Shown here: positions 10,155-22,816 of the stretch, piece by piece
How positions within the stretch are numbered: position 1 is the stretch's first letter
Layout of the letters: each line of letters begins with the position of its first letter
Origin: Cephalotus follicularis
Lineage: Eukaryota; Streptophyta; Magnoliopsida; Oxalidales; Cephalotaceae
Direction of reading: 5' to 3'
Length of the DNA stretch: 64,000 bases
Assembly: GCA_001972305.1 (NCBI GenBank)
Contig: BDDD01006720.1
Coordinates: 4,229-68,228, forward strand
Program-made: the position numbers and the translations under genes
Notes under the pieces: model-generated
The model's input: the letters and a program-made list of their open reading frames with translations, nothing else
What the model was told of the DNA's origin: nothing
The model's database searches: none

Positions 10155-11951
10155 ATGGACAAGGGGAAGGAAAAAGCCCTTCCAATTGCAAATGTGGAGC
10201 TCATAGGAGAAATGGAGTCTGAGCACCCACAGCCCGTGGAGGATGTTGTGCAAGTACCTTTAGAGGTAGGCAATGCAGAGAAAGTGTTCCAAGTTGGCTC
10301 ACAACTTGGAGAGGTGGAGAAAGAGAAACTAATAATGTTCCTAAAAAACAACAAGGATGTGTTTACCTGGTCAGCAGAGGGGGTCCCTGGGATCAGCCCA
10401 GAGGTGATGGTGCATAAGCTAAGTGTGAATCCTATGAGGCCTCCGACCAAGCAAAATAAAAGAAACTTTGCTCCCGAGAGGCAACAGGTAATAGCAGACA
10501 AAGTAAACAAGCAATTACAAGCGGGGTTTATAAGATAAGTACAGTACTCTGACTGGCTGGCGAACTTGGTCCAGTCAAGTAAGCTAATGGCAAGTGGAGG
10601 ATGTGCATAGATTTTACAGATCTCAACAAACCTTGTCCAAAGGACCACTTCCCCCTCCCGAAGATTGATCAATTGGTGGACGCGACCTCCGACTACAGAA
10701 TGTTAAGCTTCTTGGATGTGTACTCGGGATATAATCAAATCCCTATGTATGAGCCCGATGAGAACAAGACAACTTTCATCACTACAGGGGCATGTATTGC
10801 TACAAAGTCATGCTCTTTGGATTAAAGAATGCGGGTGCGACCTACCAACGGTTGGTCAATAAAATATTTGCACCTCAGATCGGGAGGAATATGGAGGTGT
10901 ATATTGACGATATGCTTGTCAAGACACCAGCAAGGAGTCCTCATATCAAGGATTTGGAGGAGACTTTTGAAGTACTGAGGAAATACAAAATGCGTCTCAA
11001 TCCCTCCAAGTGTACTTTTGGGATCACTTTTGGTAAGTTCCTCGGGTTTATGGTTTCAAGCAGAGGGATAGAAGACAACTCAGAGAAGATTTCAGCAATT
11101 CAGAGTATGAGGCCTCCACAAACTATCAGGGACATACAGAGATTGAATGGTAGAAATGCAGCCCTAAGCAGTTTTGTTTCCAAGTTAGCTGAAAAATGCC
11201 TTCCTTTCTTCAAAGTGTTAAAGGATCCCAAGGGGTTTTCCTGGTCGGAAGAATGCCAAGAAGCCTTCAAGAAATTGAAGGAATACCTGGCTTCCCCTCA
11301 TATGATATCAAAACCAAGAGACGGGGAAGACTTGCATTTGTACCTTGCAGTAATATCAGGCGCAGTGAGTACAATGCTTGTCAGGGAAGAGGATAAAGTT
11401 CATAGGCCAGTATATTATGTAAGCAAGGTTTTGAATGACGCTGAGGGGAGGTATCTGGAGGTAGAGAAGTATTTATATGCTCTGATTATTACGGCGAGGA
11501 AGTTGAGGCCGTATTTTCAAGCCCACACAATCAAGGTTTTGACCGACAAGCCACTTAGACAGGTGTTAGCCAAGCCAGACACGTCAGGAAGACTAGTCAA
11601 GTGGTCTGTCGAGTTGGGCGAATACGATGTGAAATTTAAGTCCAGACCAGCAATAAAACCACAGGTTTTAGCCGATTTTGTTGGAGACAATACACTTACG
11701 GAGTGTATGGAAGAAGACTCCCCAGAAGAAGAGAGGGGATTATGGAAGTTGTCCGTTGATGGCTCATCCTGCATTTCCGGGAGTGGAGCAGGTTTGGTGT
11801 TAACTAGTCTAGATGGGTAGACCTTGGAGTATGCTCTGCGATTTGGTTTCAAAGCTACAAATAATGAAGCCGAGTGGAAAGCTCTGATCGCTGGACTGAC
11901 AATTGCAAAGCATTTAGAGGTTCAAAATATAGAAGCCTCTAGTGATTCTCA
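10155..11951 (+). pseudogene. Tat-2 reverse transcriptase plus two RNase H domains (broken)
   Basis: RT begins around 10155. The palm is seen as MCIDFTDLNKPCPKDHFPLP at 10601 and, after a frameshift near 10790-10825, as VMLFGLKNAGATYQRLVN and the catalytic EVYIDDMLVK at about 10895. A standard RNase H follows (about 11330-11690: VHRPVYYVSKVL, KVLTDKPLRQVL). A second RNase H then starts (KLSVDGSSCISGSG at about 11750; NEAEWKALIAG; SDSQLVVG). A TAG at 11818-11820 and a deletion of about 50 bases near 11963, relative to Tat-1, break the second RNase H. The dual RNase H arrangement supports the Tat assignment. Confidence 0.88.
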
Positions 11952-11959
11952 ACTAGTGG

Positions 11960-13391
11960 TTGGCTAAATACTTAGCGCATGTTCAGAGTTTGAAGTCAGC
12001 TTTTCAAGTGTTTAGAGTTTTGAAGGTACCCAGAGTAGAGAACGCCCGAGCAGACCAGTTGTCAAAACTAGCCACAACGGAGGAATTAGAGAAAAATCGA
12101 ACCATGATAGTAGACTACTTGGACAGGCCCTCCATTTCAGAAGTGGATGTGATGGACATTGATGTATCACAAGAGCCGAATTGGATGACTCCGTTCATTA
12201 GTTGGCTAAGGGATGGAATTTTGCTAGAGGACCCAAAGGAAGCGAGAAGACTGGTGTATGATCAAACAGATACCAATTCTGAGAAGGGATCCTCTGCAAA
12301 ATGTCTTTTTCTTTTCCTTGACTGAGATGCTTGATTCCCTCAGAGGCCGATTATGCTCTAAAGGAAGTTCACGAAGGTGTATGTGGGAATCACACGAGAG
12401 GTAGGACCTTGTCCAATAAATTGTTAAGACAGGGCTATTTCTGACGGACCATGCACCAATATGCCATCAACTTCGTAAGAAAATGTGATAAGTCTCAGAG
12501 GAATGTTAACATAAACAGAAGACCATCAGAGCCTCTGACGTCTATCACTGCCCCTTGGCCCTTTGCAAAATGGGGAATGGATTTCGTCAGACCATTACCA
12601 GTAGCAACAGGGCAAAGAAAGTATCTTATTGTGGCAGTGGATTACTTCACCAAATGGGTTGAAGCCAGCCCCTAGCTACAATAACAGAGAAGAATACGGA
12701 AAGCTTCGTCTGGAAATCAATCATCTCTAGATTCGGAGTCCCGAAAGTAATAGTCTTGCCAAGATTTCTGAGACTTCTGCAGAGAATGGAAAATTGAATA
12801 TAGGCTTGCCTCAGTAGCCTACCCCCAGAGCAATGACCAACCAGAGGTCATTAATAGAGAATCATCTCAGGGTTAAAAAAGTGCCTCGAAGATAGCAAAG
12901 GAAGATGGATATAGGAGTTACCAAGTATACTATAGGCATATAGAACCACTCCTCGAACCACAACAGGGGAGTCCCCATTCAGCCTTTGTTTCGGTTAAGA
13001 AGTTATGATACCGGTGGAAATTGGAATGCATTCACCTAGAGTTGTGCACTATAGTGAGGAAAATAATGAAGAAGGATTGAGAAATCTCCTTGACTTATTG
13101 GAAGAGCTCAGAGATAAGGCAGGCATCAAAGTAGCAGCTTACCAACATAGGGTGAGCCGTTATTATAACAAAAAGGTAAATCCCAGACCACTAAAGAAAG
13201 GAGATCTTGTCATCCGCAATGCGGCAATAGCTGATCCAACCGGTACCAGAGGAAAGCTAGCTCCAAATTAGGAATGGCCCTACAAGATGAAAAGAGTGCT
13301 CCAACCAGGAACATTCAAACTTGAAACTCTAGGGGGGCATGGAGATTCTTAGAGTTTGGAATATCGAGCATCTAAGGAAGTACTACCAGTG
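11960..13391 (+). pseudogene. Tat-2 integrase (heavily broken)
   Basis: Fragments run in several frames: 11960-12325, 12451-12675 and 13005-13271. Seen are part of the zinc-binding region (KCDKSQ, where Tat-1 has KCDKCQ, so one Cys is lost), the core PWPFAKWGMDFVRPL, and YFTKWVEAS followed by stops. The region around the second catalytic Asp is deleted ('agtaatagtcttgccaagat' against 'atcgtctcagataatgg' in Tat-1). The GPY/F-like end is near 13265-13390. It cannot encode an active enzyme. Confidence 0.85.
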
Positions 13392-14432
13392 ATTAGTGCA
13401 ACTATGTACAAATGTTCAAATTCAACAATGTCAATAAAAGTTCAATTTTTTACTCAAAAGCATGTTCAAGATTATAGTTCTAAGTTTGCAAGGGACTGGA
13501 GGCCCAATGTTCAAGTCCTTAAACCTCTGAACAACCGCCGACTAGTTCCCTCAATCAAGAAGCTTTAATTCAAGCTTGTGCGACCATGCTCCCAAGGGAG
13601 CAATCAGAGCAGGCCTAGAAATAGGACCTGAGCTCTCTAAGTCTTACAAAGACTTAAAACTCCTAAGGGTGTAATTAGAACAAAATAAGGTCTCGAACAG
13701 ACCGATGAGCACAAAGACTCCTTCCGAGGAGCATAAAGACTCTGCCTGAGGAGCATAAAGACTCTGTCCGAGGAGCATAAAGACTCTGTCTGAGGAGCAC
13801 CTAAATTTTATCAACAAAAGACTTCTAAGAAAGCAATAAGACTCCCAAGGGAGCAAACGCTGGTCGACAACCCCATAAGAACATCTGACCAAACCAATAT
13901 CATAACTTGAGAGGCGAATCCATAACAACTCAAAACGATCAAAGTTGTTGGACTGAGCACTTTGAAACAAGTATCCCCACGAGAGCTGCAAGCTTAGACT
14001 ACCGAGTCTGGAAAATAACGGACCAGACGAGATCCTACTTGGTAAACCTGTAAGAACTTGTCCGAGCAGACCTAAAACTTGTTCAGTGAACACATAAGAA
14101 TTCACAATGACCAAGTATCTTTGCCTAAGTGCTTTTGATACAAAGTGTTCTATGGGGGGCTAGAAAGCTTAGGTAACTAGGTCTGAAAACTGTAAGACCA
14201 CAATATAAGAAGTCTATAAAATAGACTAAGTAAAAATTTCTAAGGGGAACTGCAATGTTCAAATGAGGCAGAAATTAAGTTCTATTGCTTGTATTAATTT
14301 TTTTCTAAGGGAATTGCAAGTGTTCTGATAAAGCTAAAGAAGCTGTAAAAGCATGCAGAGCGAGAAAAAAAATTCTTAAGGGAATGAAAAAAGACATAGT
14401 GAGAACAAAACTTTGAATTTTATTACTATTGT
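13392..14432 (+). other. Tat-2 non-coding region after pol
   Basis: No gene is supported. The stretch is similar in character to 1748-2642 of Tat-1 (shared phrases such as 'agttccaagtttgcaaggga' in Tat-1 and its close variant here) and contains the 22-bp tandem repeat listed separately. Confidence 0.6.
13704..13800. repeat. 22-bp tandem repeat, about 4.4 copies
   Basis: The unit is close to GAGGAGCATAAAGACTCTGTCC. The first copy is degenerate (GATGAGCACAAAGACTCCTTCC). The next three differ by one or two bases, and a partial fifth follows. No matching array is obvious in the equivalent part of Tat-1. Confidence 0.85.
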
Positions 14433-15664
14433 TCAGAGGAAATTACAATGAAAAAGAAAACCAGAAATTACAAAACTAAGGCTCGGGAGGTGAAGGCTCA
14501 TGATCATCCTCGGGCAGAGGAGCAGTGAAGGGTTCAGAGGCAGGAGGTTGAGGAACAACAAGTTCTGAAGAGGGTGGCAGAGAAGAAACGGCCACAGCAG
14601 GATTCGAGGATAAGATAACAAGATCCGGGGACTCGGTTCTCTGCGTTTCATTCTCTTCCTGAGCAAGACGAGCCTCTTTCTCCAAGGCGAGGCCAGCTTT
14701 TTCTTTCTCGGCCTCAATCCCTTTGGGATAAAAGTAGAAGCTATCAGCAGTCGGGCAGCAAACAATGCTAGCCAAAGGAACCTCAGGATGATGAGCTGAA
14801 ATCCAGTTCTGACAAGAGTAGAAGCCCCGACGAAAGTACTCAGCGGATTCCTTGAATACTTCATCGTCAAAAGTTGAAGAAGCTTTAAAGTCCTCCACGG
14901 AGGACTCCATCAGTGTACGCCACCTGCATCCTCTTCTCCTTGCTAACTCTCAGGATATCAGTCACATTGCGCCGATGACCCATTGCTGCAGAGAACCATA
15001 AAAAGCACAGAATCAAAATCACAACAAAAAACAGTAAGTGAATGAAAGAAATAAAGAAGTTAGAAATGGAGGAGACGAAGGCTTAATACAGCTTTCTTCC
15101 TCAGTCACGGGCTGAGCCTCAGGTTCATATCGGATGTTTTCAATCCTCTCTCTCTCTCTATCCCGACCAGAATCTCTTCCTCATCATCCAAGTGGTTTTG
15201 CCAACCAGAGGACATGCTTAACCCAACCCGACGAAGACGATCCTCCCATACGGTATGATTCACCCCCTCTGGCTCCAGAGCGGAGAGTCTTGCTAGGTCG
15301 GCCCTCTCAGCTATTGACAGATCTCACCTCTTATTAAGGTGTTGAATATCCAGTGCGTCCGACCACTGGCAAGGGGTAAACCCAGGGAGATTTCTGAAGT
15401 GAAAGTACATTCCCCTCCAACCCTTGACAAACTTAGTGGGCTCCACTAGCAGCTTCTTGGTCGATTGAGCACACTCTTGTCGAAGTGGGTCCTAAAAATT
15501 TGGGCCCCTACTTCGGTAGAGGTAGCTCCGGGGGCACCCGCGACGGTGGCGTCCATCTTCTCCTCAGCACCTAGAGGACGCTCGGCAATATTAACTTCTC
15601 CTACCAGGCGGCTCGCCATACTTGGATGGTTAGGTTGTCTGGAGGTTTGCTTGGTCCTAGCCAT
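14433..15664 (-). pseudogene. Tat-2 antisense gene remnant
   Basis: The minus strand starts MARTKQTSRQPNHPS at 15664, matching MTKTKRTARVSP of Tat-1. After about 70 residues it breaks off and loses most of the first half of exon 1. Out-of-frame similarity to the rest of exon 1 remains at about 15070-15450 (in the region matching KNFEGFTSPVWCDSL). Exon 2 and the coiled coil are missing. The end of exon 3 survives at 14910-14476 (SVEDFKAS..FDDEVFKESAEY). The gene is dead here but intact in Tat-1. Confidence 0.8.
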
Positions 15665-16174
15665 TTGGAATTTCTAGAGAGAAAGAGAGAAGATAAAAAA
15701 ATGAGAAAAAACTTAGAGACGACCAAAAAGTTTTTCAAAAATAAACAAAGACAGAAAAAAGCCTCACCAAAGATTCTCTCAAAGAAGGTTCAAAAGGAGA
15801 CTGATTAGTAATCTGGGAATATTGAAATACCAGAAAGAGCAAAAACTTTAGAGATCCAAGGAATTGTAAAGAGACTTATCAGAGAAAGTAGAGATTTTTA
15901 AAGGGCTAGGGATTACTTTCAGACCATTAGATCTTGGCGAGGTTAAACGATTGAGATCATCCCGTCAAGTCAGGTGTGGGAAAAGAAGAGGTAAGGCGCG
16001 GCAAGTGAAAAGACACAAGCATTACGAACGCTTGCTCTGCCGCCTTAAATTAAAGTAAGAATCGGGCTGAATAATAAGGCCCACAAGATAAAGCAATCAA
16101 AGTTATGTACTGACAACAAGCCATGTTCAAGGTCAAGCCACAAATGGTCTTCCTCCTATGCCAAGCCCAGAAAA
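15665..16174. other. Tat-2 region between antisense remnant and 3' LTR
   Basis: No gene is supported. It matches 5017-5625 of Tat-1 in position. I do not see a clear minus-strand TATA equal to the one at 5241-5248; the nearest AT-rich candidate is about 15895-15902. Confidence 0.5.
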
Positions 16175-16194
16175 TGAAGACCATGGGGGCCATA
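16175..16194 (+). promoter_or_regulatory. Tat-2 polypurine tract
   Basis: The run tgaagaccatgggggccata stands directly before the 3' LTR start TGATATGGG. It is slightly interrupted by pyrimidines and parallels the tract at 5626-5648. Confidence 0.65.
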
Positions 16195-16692
16195 TGATAT
16201 GGGAAAAATCCTGCCCAAAAAATACCGCCACGTGTCCTCGAGAAAACAAGACAAGTGTCATCCAGAGCTACAGACACGTGGTAGGACGTTTACAATATGA
16301 AAAGATAACTCATAATAACGCTTCGGCATAAAATCAGGAAAATGGCGAGATACTCAGCATTTACTAGGGGTACAATAATCATTTCCGCAAGTCAAGAAAG
16401 ACAGTTACATTCAAGCTCAACTATAAATACAACAATCAAACATTTTACACAAGTACGCCATTTTCATACTCTAAAGAACCTGATTGTTGTTTTCTCTGTC
16501 AATTCTGACTTAAGCATCGGCGAGTCTCCGGAAGTGAAACCTCCTAGACATTCGTCTAGTTTATTTTCTTTGGGCAGGGAGGACAATCAAACACCATCAA
16601 TACAACATTCTCGGAGCGTTCGCAGTGTTTTACCCAACAAATCAAAACTATACAAATAGGGTACTGATGAGGAGTTGATTTCGACATCAACA
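16195..16692 (+). repeat. Tat-2 3' LTR
   Basis: It is 498 bp with the same TG...CA ends as the 5' LTR at 7284-7781. A TATA box (TATAAATAC) lies at 16422-16430. It is followed directly by the target duplication CATAT at 16693-16697. Confidence 0.93.
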
Positions 16693-17805
16693 CATATACA
16701 CAATTTAATAAACATAAAACACTTAATTAATATGTTAATCTATATATAAAAAAGAGTAGAAGAGATAATTATTTTTCTAAATTAATACTATTTTATTATT
16801 TTGATAGTTAAATTAAATAAGCTTTTATGTTTTACAGTTAATGATTTATAACAATGATAGACACAATTATGTCAAATTAATCATATTAATAATGGATATA
16901 ATTAATAAACGTGTCAATTACGGATCAATTTCAGGTTTTCTGAATTGACCAAAAATTGACCAGTTTATTAACGTATCAAACATATTGACTCAAAATTAAC
17001 CTAAACTCATTTAAGTTAGATTGACCCTAACCTATTTAATTTAGATCAATTTTGTGTCATGTCGTCGTGTTATGAACCGAACACTGACATCCCATACTTT
17101 TAACAGCCTTGGCAGCCCAACAATATCATGGGGGCATTGACTATACTATGGTGGACCACACAAATAAAATGGTGATGACTGATGAGAATAAATGAGCACC
17201 AAATTCACCATCAGTCCATCACTGAAGCCACCACCGACCCAACTCTTCATAACCACTCTTTTCAGTCCTTTCCCCATTTTCCTCTTTTAACTCTATGGTG
17301 AGATATCTTTCCCAAATGGGAAAATATGACGATAAAAACATTATCTACTTTTGTTTGTAAAAGAAAGATAAAAAGAAAAGCTTATTATCTTTGTCTTTTG
17401 GTAAACTACTTTCTCTAAAGATATCAATAGATTTAGTGATACATTTAGATGCCACAAATTCCCTTTCTTTCTTGATGGCTCTTCTTTCTCTGCCTTTAGA
17501 TATTCTCTAATCCATTGAATTGCTTTTGGTCCCTGACCAATGTACAATATTATTTTAAAACCAGAAAATTAATCGAGCACTAGTTTCTAAATATATAAGT
17601 AGTTAGATTTAGTGATGGGATAATTTGCCACTCTTTTATTTTTGGTATGACTTATCCAAATTAGATTCGGTAGGTAATGACATGCATGATTTAAATATGC
17701 GGGATTTATCAAATCAACAAGATATGTTCAAAGAATTCTCTATTAATCCAATATTTGATTGTTCATAGTGAGATGTTTTGAGATGTAAAAATATTATATA
17801 AGAAT

Positions 17806-17972
17806 AATGTTATAGACAGTAATTAAAAAAAAGAATTAATAATAATTACTGAGATTATGATACATCATATTTTTTAATCTAACATAATAATGATTATCTC
17901 AAATTTCACTCATTTTATTATAACACATCAACTATTATTGTAATTTTTTATTAGTTGTCTATACCATTTCTG
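17806..17972. mobile_element. MITE-like hairpin, about 165 bp
   Basis: The left end 'gttatagacagtaattaaaa' is the approximate reverse complement of the right end 'tttttattagttgtctatac'. AT-rich, with no coding content. Ends and target duplication are not firmly set. Confidence 0.45.
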
Positions 17973-18354
17973 AAATTGGTTATGTACAGAGTATCGTGTG
18001 AACAACGATGTAGGGGAATTTTTTATTATTATTTATATCCTTGAGGTAAAAGCGTTAGTATTTTAAGAAAATTATTGTACAACTTGAAGAGAAAAGATTT
18101 ATGTCCTTTGGCACAAAGACAAAATCTATCATTTTTCTTTCTTGTTTTCTATTTTTTTTTACGGAATTGTTCACATTTCTTGTATGAGCAAGTGAGATAG
18201 TCAAACACAAGTGATGATTTTAAAAAAATCATGATGATATTTTAAAAAGAGTAAAAAATGAGACCTCACTTGCTCACACAATAGACCTGAAGAACATTCA
18301 TTAATTTTTTTTTATGCAAACATCTTCTAAACTTTGTGAGGTATTATCATTTTC

Positions 18355-18525
18355 AAAAATGTCATTAACAAAATATGAATGACATATCAAATACATAGCA
18401 TATGAAATTTCATCTAATTAGTGAAAAAATAATAATAACATCAGTTTTTTTTACTTCATTCTATTAGTTAGATGATATATCATGTATTTATTATACAACA
18501 TCATATGTTATTAATAACATTATCG
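18355..18525. mobile_element. MITE-like hairpin family, copy 1
   Basis: It begins near 'aatgtcattaacaaaatatg' and ends near 'tatgttattaataacattat', and is self-complementary overall. A second copy at 22650-22816 shares the order of motifs, including 'catatgaaat.tcatctaa' and 'ttagatgatatatcat' or a close variant. Confidence 0.5.
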
Positions 18526-21500
18526 TATCTCTTTTGACTCAGAAAACTTTACAATTTTATCTCCAAAATATTCAAGCGTAGAGTAAAAATCTTTTATATA
18601 TAGCACACATCTTTAGTACCTAATTCATTTTAAGTAGACTTAGTCATAATAAAATTAAATTAGTTTTTTCACGTAATTATATAATTTTTTCAATTCGTCT
18701 ATAAGAAATAAAATGCCTTGCTTGGGACGAACATTTGCTACAAGCAATTTTTTTGTAGACACGTGAGTTCATATAGTTACAATTAATGATAAAAATCCGT
18801 TTCAATAATTTGTGCCAGCTTATTATATTTATATTTGATATGAAGTATTATCAATGCCTACTTAAACTTTGTTCACTCAAAAAACTGGCTACCCACAAAT
18901 CTTACAACTGCAGTGAAAGACCAATTTTGCTACCACATTTGGCATGAATTGGGGCCGCATTACACAGATATTGTTTTTATACAAATTTATTTATATATTT
19001 ATTGAGATACTTAGAACTAGTCATATATATGATGTTCAATTGCCCTTGTATTATATATTAGAACTAAACTTAAAAACCATTTAAACCCTGATGGTGAGTT
19101 GGTTGTATACTTGTATAGAATTACAAATGCTCATTGACACAAAAAGTGAAAGCAATAAACCAACAAAGATACCAGTTTTGTTTCAAAAAACAGTACTTTA
19201 TTTAATTGAAACTATAACCAACATCAATGTTTTTTTAGCAAACTAATCCATCCTAGATATACCAAATCAGGTGAAGGTTGGGAACTTAGGCATCAATGGT
19301 GTTCAGGTAAAGATACCATAGGAAAAGTAGAGCGTCAATTAGTTGAATTGGGTTAGTTAGAGTGGCAAAGCTATTGATGGACATGAGAGTTTTGAGCTGT
19401 TTGCAGTGCACTGACACCGACAAGATTCTCCTCTTGCAACCATTGAATACTGATGATGTTTTTAACCCTTGTGGATTCCAGCCTGATTTTTTTTTTTTTG
19501 GAAAAGAGTTTTGAACTGTTTAAGCCTCGTATTAATATTAACACATGATCTTAATTCACACTCATCAATATTAATATATATTCTATATATCATGCATTAT
19601 CTTATGATGATAAAAGAAATGATTTTGGGAAATGGTGATGCTTGTTGTTTTCAACGTTTTAATCTATTTCCACCCTAGAATTGTCGCTTTTGCTATAATA
19701 TTAATAAGAATTGATAAGGAAGTTATAATCATTCCATGACACAATGCTGTCATTTCCCTCCATATAATATGATATATACCATGAGTGTCAACATGCACCC
19801 AGTTAACCAGTACTTATGTTAGGTATATTTTGGTGCTATATTATAATGGAGTAGGATTTAATGCATATGGATGATCTTCTCCTTTGAAGAAAAGGCATAG
19901 TACAGTAGGCTTTGTTCATGGGTAATTATCACAAGACCATGATAATATGGAGTGGAGATACTAGAATGGCTTCAATTGTGTAGGCATGCCATTATATAAA
20001 GTGTTGGGGGCATTGCATGTGGATAATGGGTTGCTTGCACAATAAGTTTTTCTTTGCTTATTTAGTCGTTAAGTTGATGATCATGCTTGCTAAAAAGGTA
20101 GGGAGCTTTGGTTTATCTTCTCTCTAATTATTTTTCTCTTTGTCCGTATCAACATAACTGGCCTACACATCAGTGTCTTAATTACTTACAATCCTTTACA
20201 AGTTAGATCCCTAATCAACATGCATGGGATACTAATCACAAATTATCATGACATTGATCCTAACTAGATTACGTACACTAGAACACATGGCCTTCTCATT
20301 GCCAGTAACATGTATTTAACTAAGATGTGAGCCATGATTTGAGTCCTATAAAGTTAATTATTAAGTTACAATTTAATATTAGTATGATCTATATAATCTG
20401 ACCACTAAATCCCAGAAAAGCTACTTAATTAATTGTTTCAGCAAAATTTTAAACCACACTTTGTAAATAAGGATTAATTATATCCGTGTTGATTCCTCCC
20501 AAAAAAGAAAAAAAGGCATTTTGTGTGCTCTCCTACTAATCACTATAATTTTCGTTACTTTTTATTAGGAATATGTATTCTATAAGTATGCCTTGAATTT
20601 TATAAGGTTGGAATGCGATACCAATATGACCCAATTAGATATATTTTCTGGTGCAACTCAAAAGAAAAGAAAATTGAGATTTAATTCATAAAATTATGGA
20701 TTATAGGCTGATAGAGCTCTCGAGTTTGTCATGTTTTAAGATTTTTTTTTTTACGGGTTCGGAAGTTTTACCCCCGAGAAATATATATATATATAAGACG
20801 TTTTCTTTTTTTGATTAGTAAAATTTGATCATTATTCTCCTTCTGGACATAAAATTTGGATTTGTTTCAAGTCAATTTGAAAGAAATTTCAGAAAGACGT
20901 TTTTGAATTGAAAAAAAATCCTAATTTATAGCGCACCTCCCCCACCAACGTCGGTTCGTTAGCATAAAACGATGTCGTTTTGGCATTCAAATATTATAAG
21001 TTTAATTGGTAAATAAAAAAAAATAGTATGAGTCAAATGAGAAACATTCTAAAACGAGATTTTCCCTTAAATAAAAAACACTGCACTTTTCAATTATGAC
21101 ATCGACTGGTGAAGGTTCCTTTGGCATAATAAAGACTACGTAGTGCAAAAGATACTGTGGATGGTAACACTAAATAACAATTTGGCGTAGAGGAATGAGG
21201 TCAATGGGAATGGGGTCCTCTCAATTGATGTGCATGACCCATATAAAGAAAATTAAAAGCAAAAGAACCTGTTGGTTCATTCCTCACTACAACTTCATTA
21301 CCAATCACCCTTTGAGCATAGTACTAAATTCCATTCTACCAATACTTTTTCTTATTTTAAGTTATGTGAATATGCTTGCTCACTGCTTCATTGATCGACA
21401 TATTTTAAAGCTATGTGGATTAAATGTAATATTAATTATGGACTTTTTAATTCATTGAAATGAATATGACCAACACTGATAGGCAAGCGTCATCAATGCA

Positions 21501-22649
21501 TGAGAATGGGAGAGTCATGTAAGTCATATAGATCGTAGCTACGTACAAAGTTGTACACACAATTGTATGTGCTCTATATATTATGCTCACGATTAGGTCA
21601 TATAATAGTAAGATAATCCTCACATTATATGTATTTATTAAAAATTGAAATTGCAGATATTGAGGCTGCATGTTTAAACCATATTAAAGATATTTCATAA
21701 AAATGTTATTTCCGGTTTAAATACTTCAAAGACACATCGACACCTCCTATCGAAAAAGTCTTAAGAAATAATCATTTTGGTATGCTTTTTTTTATAATAT
21801 TAACATATTTGATCTTTGAATCTCAATCTCACGTAAAAAAAAAAAAGAGTAATATCACCAATTATTAAATCATTGATAATAATAATTATGTGATATAACT
21901 AGGACAAGTAGTCCTATGTTATTTTCTAGGGTCTTCATGTAAATTTAGAGGAAGTGTAATAAAATGTAAGTTTTCCTCCATATTAATTCCAAATTAAACA
22001 AGTCAATTGGAGGCAAGAGAGGAAAAAGCTGATGCCACTAAATAAGATAAAGGAGCAGCCATAACAGTGTGCACAAGCACTTTGAGTGCCTTCGTTCCAT
22101 AATCTCAATCATCAATTTTGATCTTTAGCAAACAATATCCCCTTCATTTTATTTTTTTAAAAACAAAAATAAATTGTCACACGATATCCACTTCCTAAAA
22201 CTCATGGTTTCACAATCGAAACCATGGTTAATTAGCATAAACATTTATACCAAACTTGATGACTATACTTTAGACACTGAAAAATAATTCTTCTGTGTGA
22301 TGGGGTATTGACCTTTTGTGTCATTGATACGGTGACATACTCGACATAAGACTCACCATATCAGTGATACATAGGAGTAATACCCTTGTTACATGCAACG
22401 ACGAAGACGAAGGCACATTGTAATGAAAAGGGGTAATTGCCCCTGTTAACTTATGAGAAAAATTTTATTTGGTAATACTATTTTAGATATACTTTTTTAA
22501 TGTTATAAGATTGTCTTGTTAAAGAAGCCCAATATCAAGTGGCGGTAAAATACGTTAATATTAAGTGCTTAATCTTTATTTCGTAATTTTCTTTGTGCTA
22601 AAAAAGCTTATTTTACATTCAGGTAGTTACCATTAGTGTGTATATATCA

Positions 22650-22816
22650 AAAATGTTATTAACAACATATAAGTGAATAACAAATGCATAACATATGAAA
22701 TATCATCTAAATATTGGAATGAATAATAATTAAATCAATTTTTTTTTTCTATTTTATTCCACTAGTTAGATAGTACATCATATGTTATATCGCTCACATA
22801 CTGTTAATAACATTAT
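22650..22816. mobile_element. MITE-like hairpin family, copy 2
   Basis: It begins 'aaatgttattaacaacatat' and ends 'ctgttaataacattatt', so the ends are inverted repeats. It shares its internal motif order with the copy at 18355-18525. Length is about 167 bp. Confidence 0.5.

Larger units (their letters stand above)
7284..16692 (+). mobile_element. Tat-2: complete, coding-dead Tat-lineage Ty3/gypsy retrotransposon
   Basis: The element is 9,409 bp with two LTRs of 498 bp each. The 5-bp target duplication CATAT is found at 7279-7283 and 16693-16697. Order: LTR, primer site, gag, protease, RT, RNase H, second RNase H, integrase, antisense ORF remnant, polypurine tract, LTR. This is the standard gypsy order plus the Tat-specific extras. 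Frames are broken throughout by stops, frameshifts and small deletions, so it is not autonomous. Confidence 0.95.

Noticed and set aside
13704..13800. CRISPR-like array
   Set aside because: The units are directly adjacent without spacers, and the context is a plant retrotransposon.
17341..17547. Minus-strand frame reading GQGPKAIQWIREYLKAEKEE
   Set aside because: The composition looks somewhat protein-like, but I recognise no family and see no neighbouring exon. Left as an unproven gene fragment.
21195..21671. Short open frames on both strands
   Set aside because: AT-rich chance frames without domains, splice partners or codon bias.
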